Positions 1-8,656 of a stretch of DNA of 11,308 nucleotides are shown here, piece by piece. The stretch spans positions 1 through 11,308 of the forward strand of contig JANBTH010000789.1 of NCBI GenBank assembly GCA_027578815.1, in the 5' to 3' direction. The translations under genes and the position numbers were made by a program. Within the stretch, counting starts at the first letter, position 1. Every line of letters begins with the position of its first letter. The notes beneath the pieces are model-generated. The model worked only from the letters and a program-made list of their open reading frames with translations. It had not been told where the DNA came from and did not search any database. Origin of the DNA: Coemansia sp. RSA 1804. Lineage: Eukaryota; Kickxellomycota; Kickxellomycetes; Kickxellales; Kickxellaceae.

Positions 1-309
1 CGCTGGGCCACCGGCGAGGACGAGGCGCCAGACGGAACCGGTGCTAGCGCTGGCGGTGGCGCAAATGCCAGCGATGGCAGCCACCGCTTCCATCGCCCAT
101 CCGCGCACCATCCACAGTCAGCGTCTGCCCGGCGCAAAACACGCTGGCACCAGCGTATCCAGAGCCAGATTGCCGAGCACGCAGCGCTTGGTGCTGACAA
201 GCTAAAGAAGCCGACTGTCTATGCGCCGCCCGGACGCTGCATCTGGGTGCTTGACGAAGACGATGGCATGCCGTCACATGCGCGGCTAGGCGATATGGTT
301 GGGCCGTAG
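1..309 (+). CDS. C-terminal end of a protein-coding gene, 5' partial; possibly class-3 lipase-like
   Basis: Frame 1 is open from the first base to a TAG at 307-309, giving 102 residues of a C-terminus. The base composition is clearly richer in G+C than the non-coding DNA that follows, as in the kinase coding region, which supports real coding. The first ~50 residues are Gly/Ala/Ser/His-rich low complexity. The last ~50 look structured: a basic stretch (RRKTRWHQR), then KKPTVYAPPGRCIWVLDEDD. The Y-x-PPGR followed by hydrophobic residues resembles the Y-P-P-G-R segment near the end of fungal and diacylglycerol class-3 lipases. This is a weak similarity judged from memory, and the catalytic Ser/Asp/His region would lie upstream of the window. 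The start, any introns and the true function cannot be seen. Two AATAAA signals follow at 574 and 623. Confidence 0.72.
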   Translation, partial: RWATGEDEAPDGTGASAGGGANASDGSHRFHRPSAHHPQSASARRKTRWHQRIQSQIAEHAALGADKLKKPTVYAPPGRCIWVLDEDDGMPSHARLGDMVGP

Positions 310-573
310 CTGTGCATTACCTTTCCTTTCTTTTTTAAAAATGGCGTGTTTCGATATTCAAATCCAAATGGGTGAGCAAGAATGGAGCTGCTTGTTTTTC
401 CTACCAGCAGAACAAACAAGGTCATAAATCATCCACGTTTTTGGGAATACGGTCCGATTGTGTTCCACGGAAATGATTGTTAGCCGTACAATATGTCCGA
501 GAGATTTGCGCCAACAGTTGGAAGTGTGTTTTTCTTCTATGGCTGCAAAATATAGAATGTATGTTATTAGGAA

Positions 574-579
574 AATAAA
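574..579 (+). terminator. Candidate poly(A) signal AATAAA for the left-hand gene
   Basis: An exact AATAAA lies 264 bases after the TAG stop of the partial gene, in an A-rich context. It is the first canonical hexamer after that stop. A second copy at 623-628 is an alternative. Which one is used cannot be decided from sequence. Confidence 0.45.
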
Positions 580-622
580 TGCCAGGAAAAAGAATGGAAA
601 AAGAAAAACGCAGTCTAGTTAC

Positions 623-628
623 AATAAA
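623..628 (+). terminator. Second candidate poly(A) signal AATAAA
   Basis: A second exact AATAAA, followed by TATATAC, lies 44 bases downstream of the first. The T-rich DNA that begins near 700 could serve as the downstream element of either signal. Alternative ends about 50 bases apart are possible. Confidence 0.4.
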
Positions 629-697
629 TATATACACATCATCCCTCCTCCTGCAATGCACGCCAGAGCAGAGATTCTGTAAGTGAGCTAGCATACA

Positions 698-2846
698 ATG
701 TATGCGACCTTTTTTTCCCTCTTCTCTTTGCTTGTAACTGAAAACAAGAGGTACAAAAATATAAAGCTCACAGTATTTTTATTATGCTTTATCTCTTTCG
801 TCATCGTCAAAATACTTGTTTTTCTCTGTGAGGGGGCTGTGGATATAGGATTTCTATTTTCACTTTCTTTTACAGCCAGGGCCAAATAGAAAATAATTAC
901 TACTTTTTTGTTTCGTAGTTGTCTGTATGCCTCCTATTTTTTATTTTGAGCCTATTTTTCTTGTCAGGCACAGTTTATAGCAGCATTTCCCGTTAATTCC
1001 CTTCTTCCCCTCCCCCCATTTTCTTTCTTACTTTTTCACTCTTTCTATCATCCTATTTGCTTTATTCTTTACTATTTTTATATTTTTAATCTCTATCGGA
1101 AGAGGAACAGACAAGGCACAGGCTACAACTGGAAGAAGACTGCTTTCTTTCTTCGTTCTTCTCACTTTTCTATTGTACTGATATATGAAGCAGCCAGAGA
1201 ACAGACGCGACTCTTGATTAAAGGTAAATAACACTCTAGCACATATTTGTAATCCACACTACGCCTTGTTTGTTTAAAGCGAGAAACAGCAGCAACAGAA
1301 TACATACTTTGAAGTTGTTGCTTTGGCTATTCTCTTCTTTGAACACAAGAACAATAATCCTGTTGGTGCAAGAAAATGAACGAAGAAAACGAGGCACATG
1401 AGGCAGTGGTTGCTCAGCAGACACTCTGGTTTTTTTCTTAAAGCTTCGTTATCTGTACGGAAGAAACCGCTCCTTTCACCCTGTCAATTATAACCGCTAC
1501 TGTAAGACCTCCTTTTTTTGACAAGGTCGACTGGACGTTCTCATTAACATGCATACACCCAGATCCCGAGGTTATTCCATTGCTCTCGCCTAACCCACTC
1601 CCCTTCGTCCCCCCTATCTAGCACATTGTGTTTCCTGACTTTTAACCTTTTCTGCCGACACAAACTCGGTTACTGTGCTGCTGTCTTGTTCCGGTTATGC
1701 TAGCCCTCTCTAGCCTCTATCGGCAGTCTGCTACTTTTATTGCGTCCTCTCTTGTTTCCTTGCTTGTCCCTACTTTATTCGTTTTTTCTTTCGGACCACC
1801 AGGCCCGGATTCCATCCTATGCAGAATCGCCTCCGATCTTATTATCCGGGTCTTCTGGTTCTCACTCTTCTTTCCTACCATCTGCTGTTCCTCGTGTGCA
1901 GCTGGAAGATGCATGTTCCACTTTTCTGTTATGGCTGCTTATTATCTCCCACTTTTGCCAGGCATCGTTTTTGTTTTATTTGTTCACTCATCTCTTTCCC
2001 CACACGCATACACTCTCTGCGTAATAAACAAACACAGTCCAAATCAACACAAGAAGAAGCCAGCTGAAAAATAGGGAAGAAAAAGGGAAAAAAGGTGCAG
2101 CGGAAATCGCGTCTTTCCAGCCATCAACTGCGTGGTCTCTTGTTGATCTGCAATGCATGGTTTTGTTATTCGTTCTATTCGCCCTTGGTGGTCTGTCTAC
2201 ACACAAGAAAAGCTTCGTCTTCAACCCATCCATTTTCCGTTCCTTTTCTTTTCCAAACCAAAGAAATAGCCCCTCTTTATCACGCTTTTCTCTTGGCAAG
2301 CATCTACTCTCCTTGTTTGGGTCTTCTTTTATTTGTGCTCTTTGTTTCTCTTTAACCCATCTAACAAACATTGCGCCCGTACTTTTGGCTTGGGACAGGT
2401 TTTATTATTGTTTTCCCCTCTATAATCATCTTTCGCTGTACTGCCACAGAACGGGTACGCATTAAATAAAAAAGAGGGGAATTCTCTAATTTCCTTTTTT
2501 GAAGCACATCAATCAATCAATCAATACCTTACTTCTATTGCATCAAATATATCTTGCCTTCTATGCAGTTGTCGTTATCATTGTTTTTGTTATTGGCAAG
2601 TCTCTTTCCTTCTCCCTCCCTTCTCCGCCTGTTTATTAAACAAGCAGCCACTTGCCTAATAAGAAGCAATATAGACCGCTTTTGTGAATGAAATCTACTA
2701 ATACTAAGCCTTTTTATATTTCCCCTCCCTCTTTCTCTCTCTTGTTTACTATTTTTGCCGTGTTGTTGTAGGTCCTCCTTTTTCTCTCTTTCCCTCATCC
2801 TTTTTTCTCTTTTGTTGCATCACGTAGGTTTCTATATGTTTGTATG
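698..2846 (+). promoter_or_regulatory. Long pyrimidine-rich upstream region of the kinase gene
   Basis: About 2.1 kb with no convincing gene. The plus strand is persistently T/C-rich, with many tracts of CTTTTC, TTTCTCTC and TTCCCTC type. Open frames up to 125 codons exist (for example 1697-2074), but they are rich in Phe, Leu and Ser as expected from poly(T/C) codons. They lack domains and overlap other equally long frames. I read this as promoter and upstream regulatory DNA. An ATCA tetranucleotide repeat sits at 2508-2525. I did not find a clear yeast-type URS1 (TAGCCGCCGA) or other named meiotic element. Confidence 0.5.
2508..2525 (+). repeat. ATCA tetranucleotide microsatellite
   Basis: Four and a half perfect tandem copies of ATCA lie in the upstream region of the kinase gene. 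The unit is short and the tract is pure, so it is probably length-variable. No function is implied. Confidence 0.8.
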
Positions 2847-2875
2847 CTCCTTCTCTCGTTATTAGTCGGCCCGTT

Positions 2876-2881
2876 TATAAA
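2876..2881 (+). promoter_or_regulatory. TATA box candidate (TATAAA) of the kinase gene
   Basis: TATAAA within CCGTTTATAAACCGCC lies 138 bases before the kinase start codon. It stands out in a locally GC-rich setting. It is followed by a T/C-rich block and then a CA-rich stretch, an arrangement common around fungal transcription starts. No ATG occurs between this box and the start codon at 3020, which fits its being the core promoter. Confidence 0.55.
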
Positions 2882-3019
2882 CCGCCTCTTGTATTTGTAA
2901 ACAATATCTAGTGTCCTCCCTTCTTTTCCTTTATTTCTCTCTTTCTTTTATACACATACACGCACATACACACGCAAGGCAGCACTACTGACACTCATAG
3001 CTAGTCAGGCCAAGCAGCT
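2882..3019 (+). promoter_or_regulatory. Pyrimidine block and ATG-free 5' leader of the kinase mRNA
   Basis: From the TATA box to the start codon there is no ATG; the last upstream ATG is at 2844-2846. A C/T block (about 2913-2949) is followed by a CA-rich stretch with alternating purine and pyrimidine (about 2950-2976), a likely region for transcription initiation. An in-frame TAG at 3002-3004 closes the kinase frame 15 bases before the ATG, so the protein cannot extend upstream without splicing. CTGAC at 2989-2993, 5 bases before an AG (2999-3000), resembles a fungal branch point with an acceptor, so a leader intron is possible. Confidence 0.5.
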
Positions 3020-6000
3020 ATGGACACCAAATACAAGTCTATAAAGCACATTGGCGAGGGTGCCTTCAGCTCCGTCATACTCGCACTTAACATCGAGAGT
3101 GGTGAAAAGGTGGCAATTAAAAAGATGAAGAAGCGGCGGTGGAAGGACACTGCCGCCCAAGCCGAGATTGGCGCCCTGAAAAAGCTTCACCACGACAACA
3201 TTATTCGGCTGCTTGACGTCTTTCGCGAGGATTATCGCTCATTTTTGGTTTTCGAATGCATGGACTGCGACCTCAACGAGCTTGTGGTATCTCGTCAGGG
3301 CCGCCGTTTGCCCGAGACCGTCATCTTGGACATTACGTATCAGGTCCTGAATGGCCTTGACTTTATTCACTCGAACGACTTTTTCCACCGCGACATCAAG
3401 CCAGAGAACGTGCTGATTCGTCGCCACATTATGTCCGGCGGGCCCGGAAGCAGCTCTACAATCGTCGTTGAGGCGAAGATTGCAGACTTTGGTCTTGTGC
3501 ACGACATGGACTTTTCGCGACCGCTTACCGACTACATTAGCACGCGCTGGTATCGCGCACCAGAAGTTCTGCTTAACTGCTCAAACTACTCGACGCCCAT
3601 TGACGTGTGGGCTGTAGGGACCATTATATCGGAGCTTGCTACGCTGCGGCCCCTGTTTCCAGGAACCAACCAGATTGATCAGCTACGCCGTATATTCGAG
3701 GTTCTTGGCACTCCGCGGATTTCGGCACCGACACCTGGAGCAGGCGGTGTCATTGACGACGATGAAGACTTTAATTCTGATTCAAAGCCTGATGGCTCCT
3801 GGTACGAGGGCGCAGTGCATGCGCGCAAACTAGGCATAGCGTTTGTTCCTAGCATAAGGAAACCACTTGGTCCTGTGATGCCCGGAGTTTCTAGCGATTT
3901 GACAGGACTGGTGGACTATATTCTGGTGCTCAATCCCAACGCTCGTCCGACGGCCAAAGAAGCACTGAACTACGTCTCAGGTTTGCTTGATAATGCGCTG
4001 GGCGAACCACATGCACAGGCCGAGGTTTCGTCTACGCGTGGCGATGATATGCGTGTGCCTCAGTCCAAGCCCTCTTCTGCTGCTGCGCTTGTCAATAATG
4101 ACAATGGTGGCAATGACGACGAGGATGAAATTTCTATCAATATGGCCGATGTGTCACAAAGCGGCCCCAAAGCGAATATCGGCGTTTGCAGCATGGAGAT
4201 TGACCCTCCAAAGCCACCACCTGCCTCGATTGCTGGGCATCTCAATGCGTTGTCACGAGACAAGCTCGAGGGAGATACCAAAGCAAAGACAACGAACGAC
4301 GACTTGAAAGACAATCACATCGTTCCAGAAACGCAGAAGCAAACGGCAGCTCAGAATGGCCAGGCGTCGCAAAAGCGAGTGCAACGGATTCCACCCATTG
4401 TCAGTAAGCAAAGCCGATCTAATATACTAGAACCAGAGTCTGCGGTGAAGAGCTGGGATCGCCAGCAGCAGCAGCAGCAGCAAGCAAAGCTTTCGACACA
4501 GCCATTGCCATCATCAGTTTCTGCCACTGCTACCGTTCCTTCTGATCAAACCGGCGAAAGCGATAGTAAGAACCCGACGAATAGAGGCGATGTCTCTGGT
4601 TCCTTGAAATTGAAGCCTGCCAGTAATGTGAAGGATGGACGTATTAGCTTTACTCCGCACGACTCGCCTCTGCTGAAAAAGACACAGCAGCAGCAGCAGC
4701 AGCAAAACCAGCAACAAGGGCCGGGTCCGTGGACGGGCGAGAGGAACAACATCTCGTTGGCAAAGATTAAGGAATCACCACTAATACAAAAGGCTAACGT
4801 TGGTGTAGCATCGTCCGGCTCTGGCTCTGCGTCTCCAATGCTGTCTCCGCCCGATGATGCTTCCACTTCTCGCAAGTCTGCTGAAATTAACATCATCCGT
4901 GGAACACACAAAGAGCCGATTCGTGATCCGCGTGGCGATCTGTCAGACATTGCGGTCAGACAGCCACCTGCACGCACCGCGGTTGCCAAGCGGATTGTTC
5001 TGCCTCACATGCGTGCAACAACGCCTGTGTCAGCCAGCGTGCCAGCACCGCAAATAGCACCGCGCCTTTCCAATAACCACATGCATGACCGTTCAACCAA
5101 CGCAAGCAGCGGCAATGGTGCAGCGTGGTTGACTAGCGATAGTTCGCATGCCGCCAACGGAGAAGATGCTCATGCGGGAAGCGAAAAGAGGAAGCCGCTG
5201 CGTCTGGGTGTTGGCCAGACCAACAGCGCACGTGTTAACAATCTTCGTGCGCGATCACAGACGGTTTCATCTGTTTGTTCTGCAGCCACGACCGCCACCC
5301 ATTCGATTGTCCTATCGCCAACGAGTAGCAACATGCTTTCAGAAAGCCAGTATTCGTCGATATTTTCTGAAACCGGCGACCACGTCGTGCCATCCAACGA
5401 GAACAAAAGCGTTGTGCCGGTATCTCCGAATGACGATGCAAAGCGCGGACTGCGTATATACGCCGATGCGAATAGGTCTGCGATTGGCAAGTCGTCGCTG
5501 ATGTCCATGCTTGCTCAGCAACAGCAAGTTCCTACTGGTGATTATGCCTCGAGCAACGTGTCTGGCGGTCGAGTTGCTTCTTCCATAGCGAACACCCTAG
5601 CCAATGCAGGCGCAGCCACCGTTCCACTGTCCGGAGGCAAAAAGTTGTCGAGCACCATGTCATCGAGTGACAGCGAACATATCCGCAAGGCGCCTGGAGT
5701 TTTCAATGTGTTGCCGCGCAAGGAGAGTCTGGCAGATAAGCACATGGCAGGTACCACGGGAGCACGGCCATCGACTGACTTGGATGTGTTTATTCCCCTG
5801 CGCACTCCCAATACTCTGTCGCCAGTACCAACAAGCACAAGCGCAGGTATAATGAGCCCGCCGCACGAACACACTGCTGCTTCGGCAAAAGCATTATCCT
5901 CTGCAAGCAACGGTTCTTCTCCAGACCCAGCGAATACCCAGCATAACTCTGCACCGAATGGAGCAGCACCCAAGCAGCAGCAACAGGGTCTGATGCGTGG

Positions 6001-7972
6001 TCTTCGTAGCAGAAATGGGCTTGGCAGCCCGCTTATTCGCCGAGCACTGAGCATGCGGAAGAAGGGTTCCAAGGAGTCACAGCAGTATCGGGATGACGTT
6101 TATAATGCTAGTAACAGCAACAGCATTAGCCAGCTTTCCATGGCGATGCGCAACAAGCTATTATCACCACCGCTGCCACAGAAGCTGCTGGACCAGACGG
6201 GTTCGATGTCGTCGAAACAGCCAAAAGACAAAGCACAGCAGCAATTACAACAGGATCAGCAAGACTCATCATTGGCGGAAAGCTATACAATGGTGTCGAA
6301 GGAAGACAGTTCTTCGCAGCCTTCGCATGCGGTGAAGCGGAGCAAGAGCGCGCTAGCAATCAAGCTGACGGCCAACGGGGCAAGCAGCAGACTCTCCGCG
6401 GACAGCAAGGATCCTGGGTCGCCATCGCTTTTCTCTTTGCAGTCGTCCCTTGGGCAACTGGATCTCAACGCAGAGATGCAAGCAGCGCTAGCCGAAGGAG
6501 TCAGTCTCTATGGATTGGATGGTTTGTCAGGAAAGAACACCCCTGCCGATAACGACAAGAAAGACGAGTGGATTTCGAACATCCAGTTCCTTCGGCAGCG
6601 GCTTGCAGACAACAACATTAGCGTTGGCGACGTAACGACACGCGGGTCCATTGGCGGAAAGAGCAGCGTGCGCAAGCGCAGGAGCTCGAGCAGCGATGCA
6701 CGTCTTGCCAATGTAATGCTGTACGGAGACACCCTGTCGTACAAGTCGTCGGCCATTGCGGCAGCAGATGTGCTGGGTAACAATATTGGCGGCGGCGGAA
6801 GCGTAAGACAGGACACAAATGCGCACGATTACCTTGGCATGCGTATGGCGATGGAGCACATGGCACGCAATGAGAATGGAGGCATCGCCGTTACCGCTGC
6901 GAAGGGAGGCTCGGTTGCTGGCGGAGTATCTGTGCATAGCAAACCCCAGCAGCAGCAGCAGCAGCAACAACAACAGAAGCAGCATCTCAATGGTGCCAAG
7001 GATGGCTCGCAGGAGGAAGACATGATTGCTGGGCTGGATGCATTTGCGCCTGTTACGTTTGATGCGGGAACACTGTTTAAGCGGCCGCCTTTCGAGGCTC
7101 CGGAGGGGACGCCCGACAGCCCGTACTATCCTGATGGCGTGCGATCGCCGCTTGAGTATATGGCAACATTCAGCGAAGTGCGGCGCAAGTACAGCAGCTC
7201 CAAGGCAATGGAGGAAGCGGCTGCGGCGGCGGCGGCTGCTGCTGCAAAGGCTGGGTCTGATCATGCTGGCGGCCATTGGTTCCTATCAAAGGTGAAGAGT
7301 GCGCTTACTGGCGGTGGGCGCCATGGCAGCAACAACGGCCACTACAGCGCCAGACAGCAGGCAGCAGGGCAGCATGGCAAAGGCAGACGCGGAACCGGCG
7401 GCAATGCAAGCAAGGACGGCAATAGCGAAGGCGGCGACACGACAAGGTCCAACAGCGAGGGGCTTTTGCCGCGACTGGATGTGGATCTGGGCGCAACGAG
7501 TCTGCTTACGCCAGAGTCGCTGCACCGCGCGCCACAAGAGGAATACACGCTTGTGTCGCATGGCACGTCGTCCTTTCCAAAGCTGCAGGGCGGTGCGGAT
7601 CCTGCAGCCAGCGGCACAACAACGGCGCCTGCGAGCAGCGACTCTACGTACTATTTGATTGACTATATCAACGGGAACCACGAGGACGGCGGCAATGTCG
7701 CCAGCAGCGGAAAGCAGCAGCAGCAGCAGCAACAGCAGCGCTCGGAGATTCGTGCAGCACGGCGCGTGGTCAACAAGAGTACGCGTGCGCGGCAGACGCA
7801 GTACGAGTACAACTTTGGCAGCCAGATCTTTGAGTGTCTTGACAAGGATTTGCTTCTGCTGAAGACTGACGCGTTCAAAGACTTTGAGAAGGAGGTCAGA
7901 CGGCGCGTCGACTTGCATGGCGAGGGTGGCGCTGCCCAAAGCCAGCAGCAGCAGCAGCAGCAGCAGCAACAT

Positions 7973-8006
<34 letters not shown>

Positions 8007-8227
8007 TCCGCAGAGGCAAGGGCGATCTGGAGACTGCTGCCAAGCGTGGGCGGAAAAAGCCGACAGACGTCACTGCGGCTACTGCATACACGGCGGCTGC
8101 AATCAACAGCATTGTTGCGCACAATGCGAAGGCGCGGAGCACAAAGTTGTCAGCGTCGCCGTCTTCTGTGGCACCAGGTGTGCCAGATACTAACACAAAC
8201 CAGCTGAGCTGGCAGCTTATGACATGA
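3020..8227 (+). CDS. Ime2/RCK-family (MAK/ICK-like) serine/threonine protein kinase with a long polyQ-rich tail
   Basis: A single intronless frame of 1735 residues. The N-terminal kinase domain (about residues 5-320) has a glycine loop GEGAFSSV (12-19), VAIK lysine K34, helix-C glutamate E49, FFHRDIKPEN (catalytic D125, N130), DFG (D156), a T-D-Y phosphorylation motif (T170/Y172), RAPE (179-182) and LRPLFPGT (209-216). KPEN with FFHRD, TDY and TRWYRAPE points to the RCK branch of CMGC kinases. Its fungal members, Ime2 and Crk1, control meiosis, sporulation or morphogenesis. All catalytic residues are present, so it should be active. Two insertions occur: about 13 residues between N130 and DFG, and about 27 acidic residues after LGTP (232). 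The remaining ~1400 residues are mostly disordered Ser/Asn/Ala/Gln-rich sequence with polyQ and polyA runs. Fungal Ime2 proteins are usually under 1000 residues. The start fits: the conserved domain begins at once, G is at -3 and +4, and an in-frame stop lies just upstream. Confidence 0.93.
4463..4483 (+). repeat. PolyQ tract 1 (7 Gln), CAG/CAA repeat
   Basis: Seven consecutive glutamine codons (six CAG and one CAA), residues 482-488 of the kinase tail, lie between a WDR and an AKLS segment. This is the first of at least five glutamine blocks in the disordered C-terminal region. Confidence 0.9.
4685..4717 (+). repeat. PolyQ tract 2 (7 Gln, Asn, 3 Gln)
   Basis: Residues 556-566: seven Gln, one Asn and three Gln, encoded by mixed CAG and CAA codons. 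It follows a basic KKT and precedes GPGPW. The interruptions suggest an older tract than the near-pure CAG block at 7943-8005. Confidence 0.9.
6947..6976 (+). repeat. PolyQ tract 3 (10 Gln)
   Basis: Residues 1310-1319: six CAG codons, three CAA and one CAG. The antisense strand of this tract creates poly-Leu and poly-Cys shadow frames, which are not genes. Confidence 0.9.
7217..7246 (+). repeat. PolyA tract (10 Ala), GCN repeat
   Basis: Ten consecutive alanine codons (mixed GCG, GCT and GCA), residues 1400-1409. They follow an acidic MEE and a more conserved-looking segment ending EVRRKYSSSK. The codons are mixed, so this is less prone to slippage than the CAG tracts. Confidence 0.9.
7715..7738 (+). 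repeat. PolyQ tract 4 (8 Gln)
   Basis: Residues 1566-1573: eight glutamines, mostly CAG with one CAA. It directly precedes a basic segment (RSEIRAARR) and then the structured-looking block at residues 1595-1637. Confidence 0.9.
7943..8005 (+). repeat. PolyQ tract 5 (9 Gln, His, 11 Gln), nearly pure CAG
   Basis: Residues 1642-1662: eight CAG, one CAA, one CAT (His), then eleven uninterrupted CAG codons. This is the longest and purest repeat in the window and the one most likely to vary in length between isolates by replication slippage. It lies about 75 codons before the stop. Confidence 0.95.
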
Positions 8228-8593
8228 CACTACATGATGAGATACAATAATACCGCTTTTCCTTTTCTTATCGTTGTTGTTCTTTCTTGCACTTTTTATT
8301 TTTCAAGTTTCCTTTATTTCAACCGTCGCATTTTTTGATGGTAGGAAATAACCATACATTCATTTTTTCTCCACATGTTTTTTTGGATTTCCTGCGTTAT
8401 GCAGTCAGTTCTCAAGCGAGGAAAAAGGGGGAGTTTTTTGTGTTTATTTGCATGAAGACATTAATGTTGCATGCTCTTGATACATCAACCTCTCTTTGCG
8501 TCGTGGTGGTGGTTGTGGTTATGTATGCACGCATGGATGTACACACGAATGCATGTGTAGCATGTACGGAATAAACGCATGTAAGCCGTACAT
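8228..8593 (+). other. 3' UTR of the kinase mRNA
   Basis: Non-coding DNA from the TGA at 8225-8227 to the hairpin with AATAAA at 8562-8593. It begins T/C-rich. It contains GGTGGTGGTTGTGG (8505-8518), which could form a weak two-tier G-quadruplex in RNA, and six copies of GCATG between 8450 and 8581. The end is inferred from the AATAAA at 8570; the second one at 8651 would lengthen it by about 80 bases. Confidence 0.5.
8562..8593 (+). terminator. Hairpin with AATAAA in its loop: likely kinase poly(A) signal
   Basis: ATGTACGG (8562-8569) and CCGTACAT (8586-8593) are perfect 8-bp inverted arms around a 16-base loop. AATAAA (8570-8575) begins at the first loop base. It lies about 345 bases after the kinase stop, a plausible 3' UTR length. 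The folded form would display the hexamer as single-stranded RNA. The arms are read directly; the role is inferred. Confidence 0.55.
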
Positions 8594-8650
8594 TCTCCAA
8601 TTATTTTCACCTCTTTCCCAGTGTAAAAATGACAATGAAGCAAGCGAATG

Positions 8651-8656
8651 AATAAA
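8651..8656 (+). terminator. Alternative downstream AATAAA for the kinase
   Basis: A second exact AATAAA lies 81 bases after the first in an A-rich run. It may give a longer 3' UTR isoform. Confidence 0.35.

Larger units (their letters stand above)
310..697 (+). other. 3' flank / 3' UTR of the left-hand gene
   Basis: This AT-rich non-coding stretch follows the TAG at 307. It starts with a T/C-rich run and then becomes A-rich. It holds two canonical poly(A) signals within about 320 bases of the stop, and no reading frame here has recognisable protein features. The short open frames on both strands are of chance length. A GTAAGT at 679-684 resembles a fungal 5' splice site, but I could not pair it with a convincing branch point and acceptor. 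Confidence 0.5.

Noticed and set aside
44..277. 77-codon frame overlapping the partial left-hand gene
   Set aside because: It is an alternative frame of the same GC-rich coding DNA. The open frame 1 with its C-terminal structured segment is the better call.
1697..2371. Overlapping open frames of 60-127 codons on both strands in the upstream region of the kinase
   Set aside because: They are rich in Phe, Leu and Ser on the plus strand, and Lys, Glu and Arg on the minus strand, exactly as T/C-rich DNA forces. They overlap each other and lack domains, so I treat them as by-products of polypyrimidine composition.
6527..7276. 249-codon antisense frame under the kinase tail
   Set aside because: It is also a mirror of the sense coding sequence, with a poly-Leu run opposite polyQ tract 3. 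It shows no domain.
7286..8122. 278-codon antisense frame under the kinase tail
   Set aside because: It is the shadow of CAG/polyQ codons, giving long poly-Leu runs. The sense frame is the real, domain-bearing gene.
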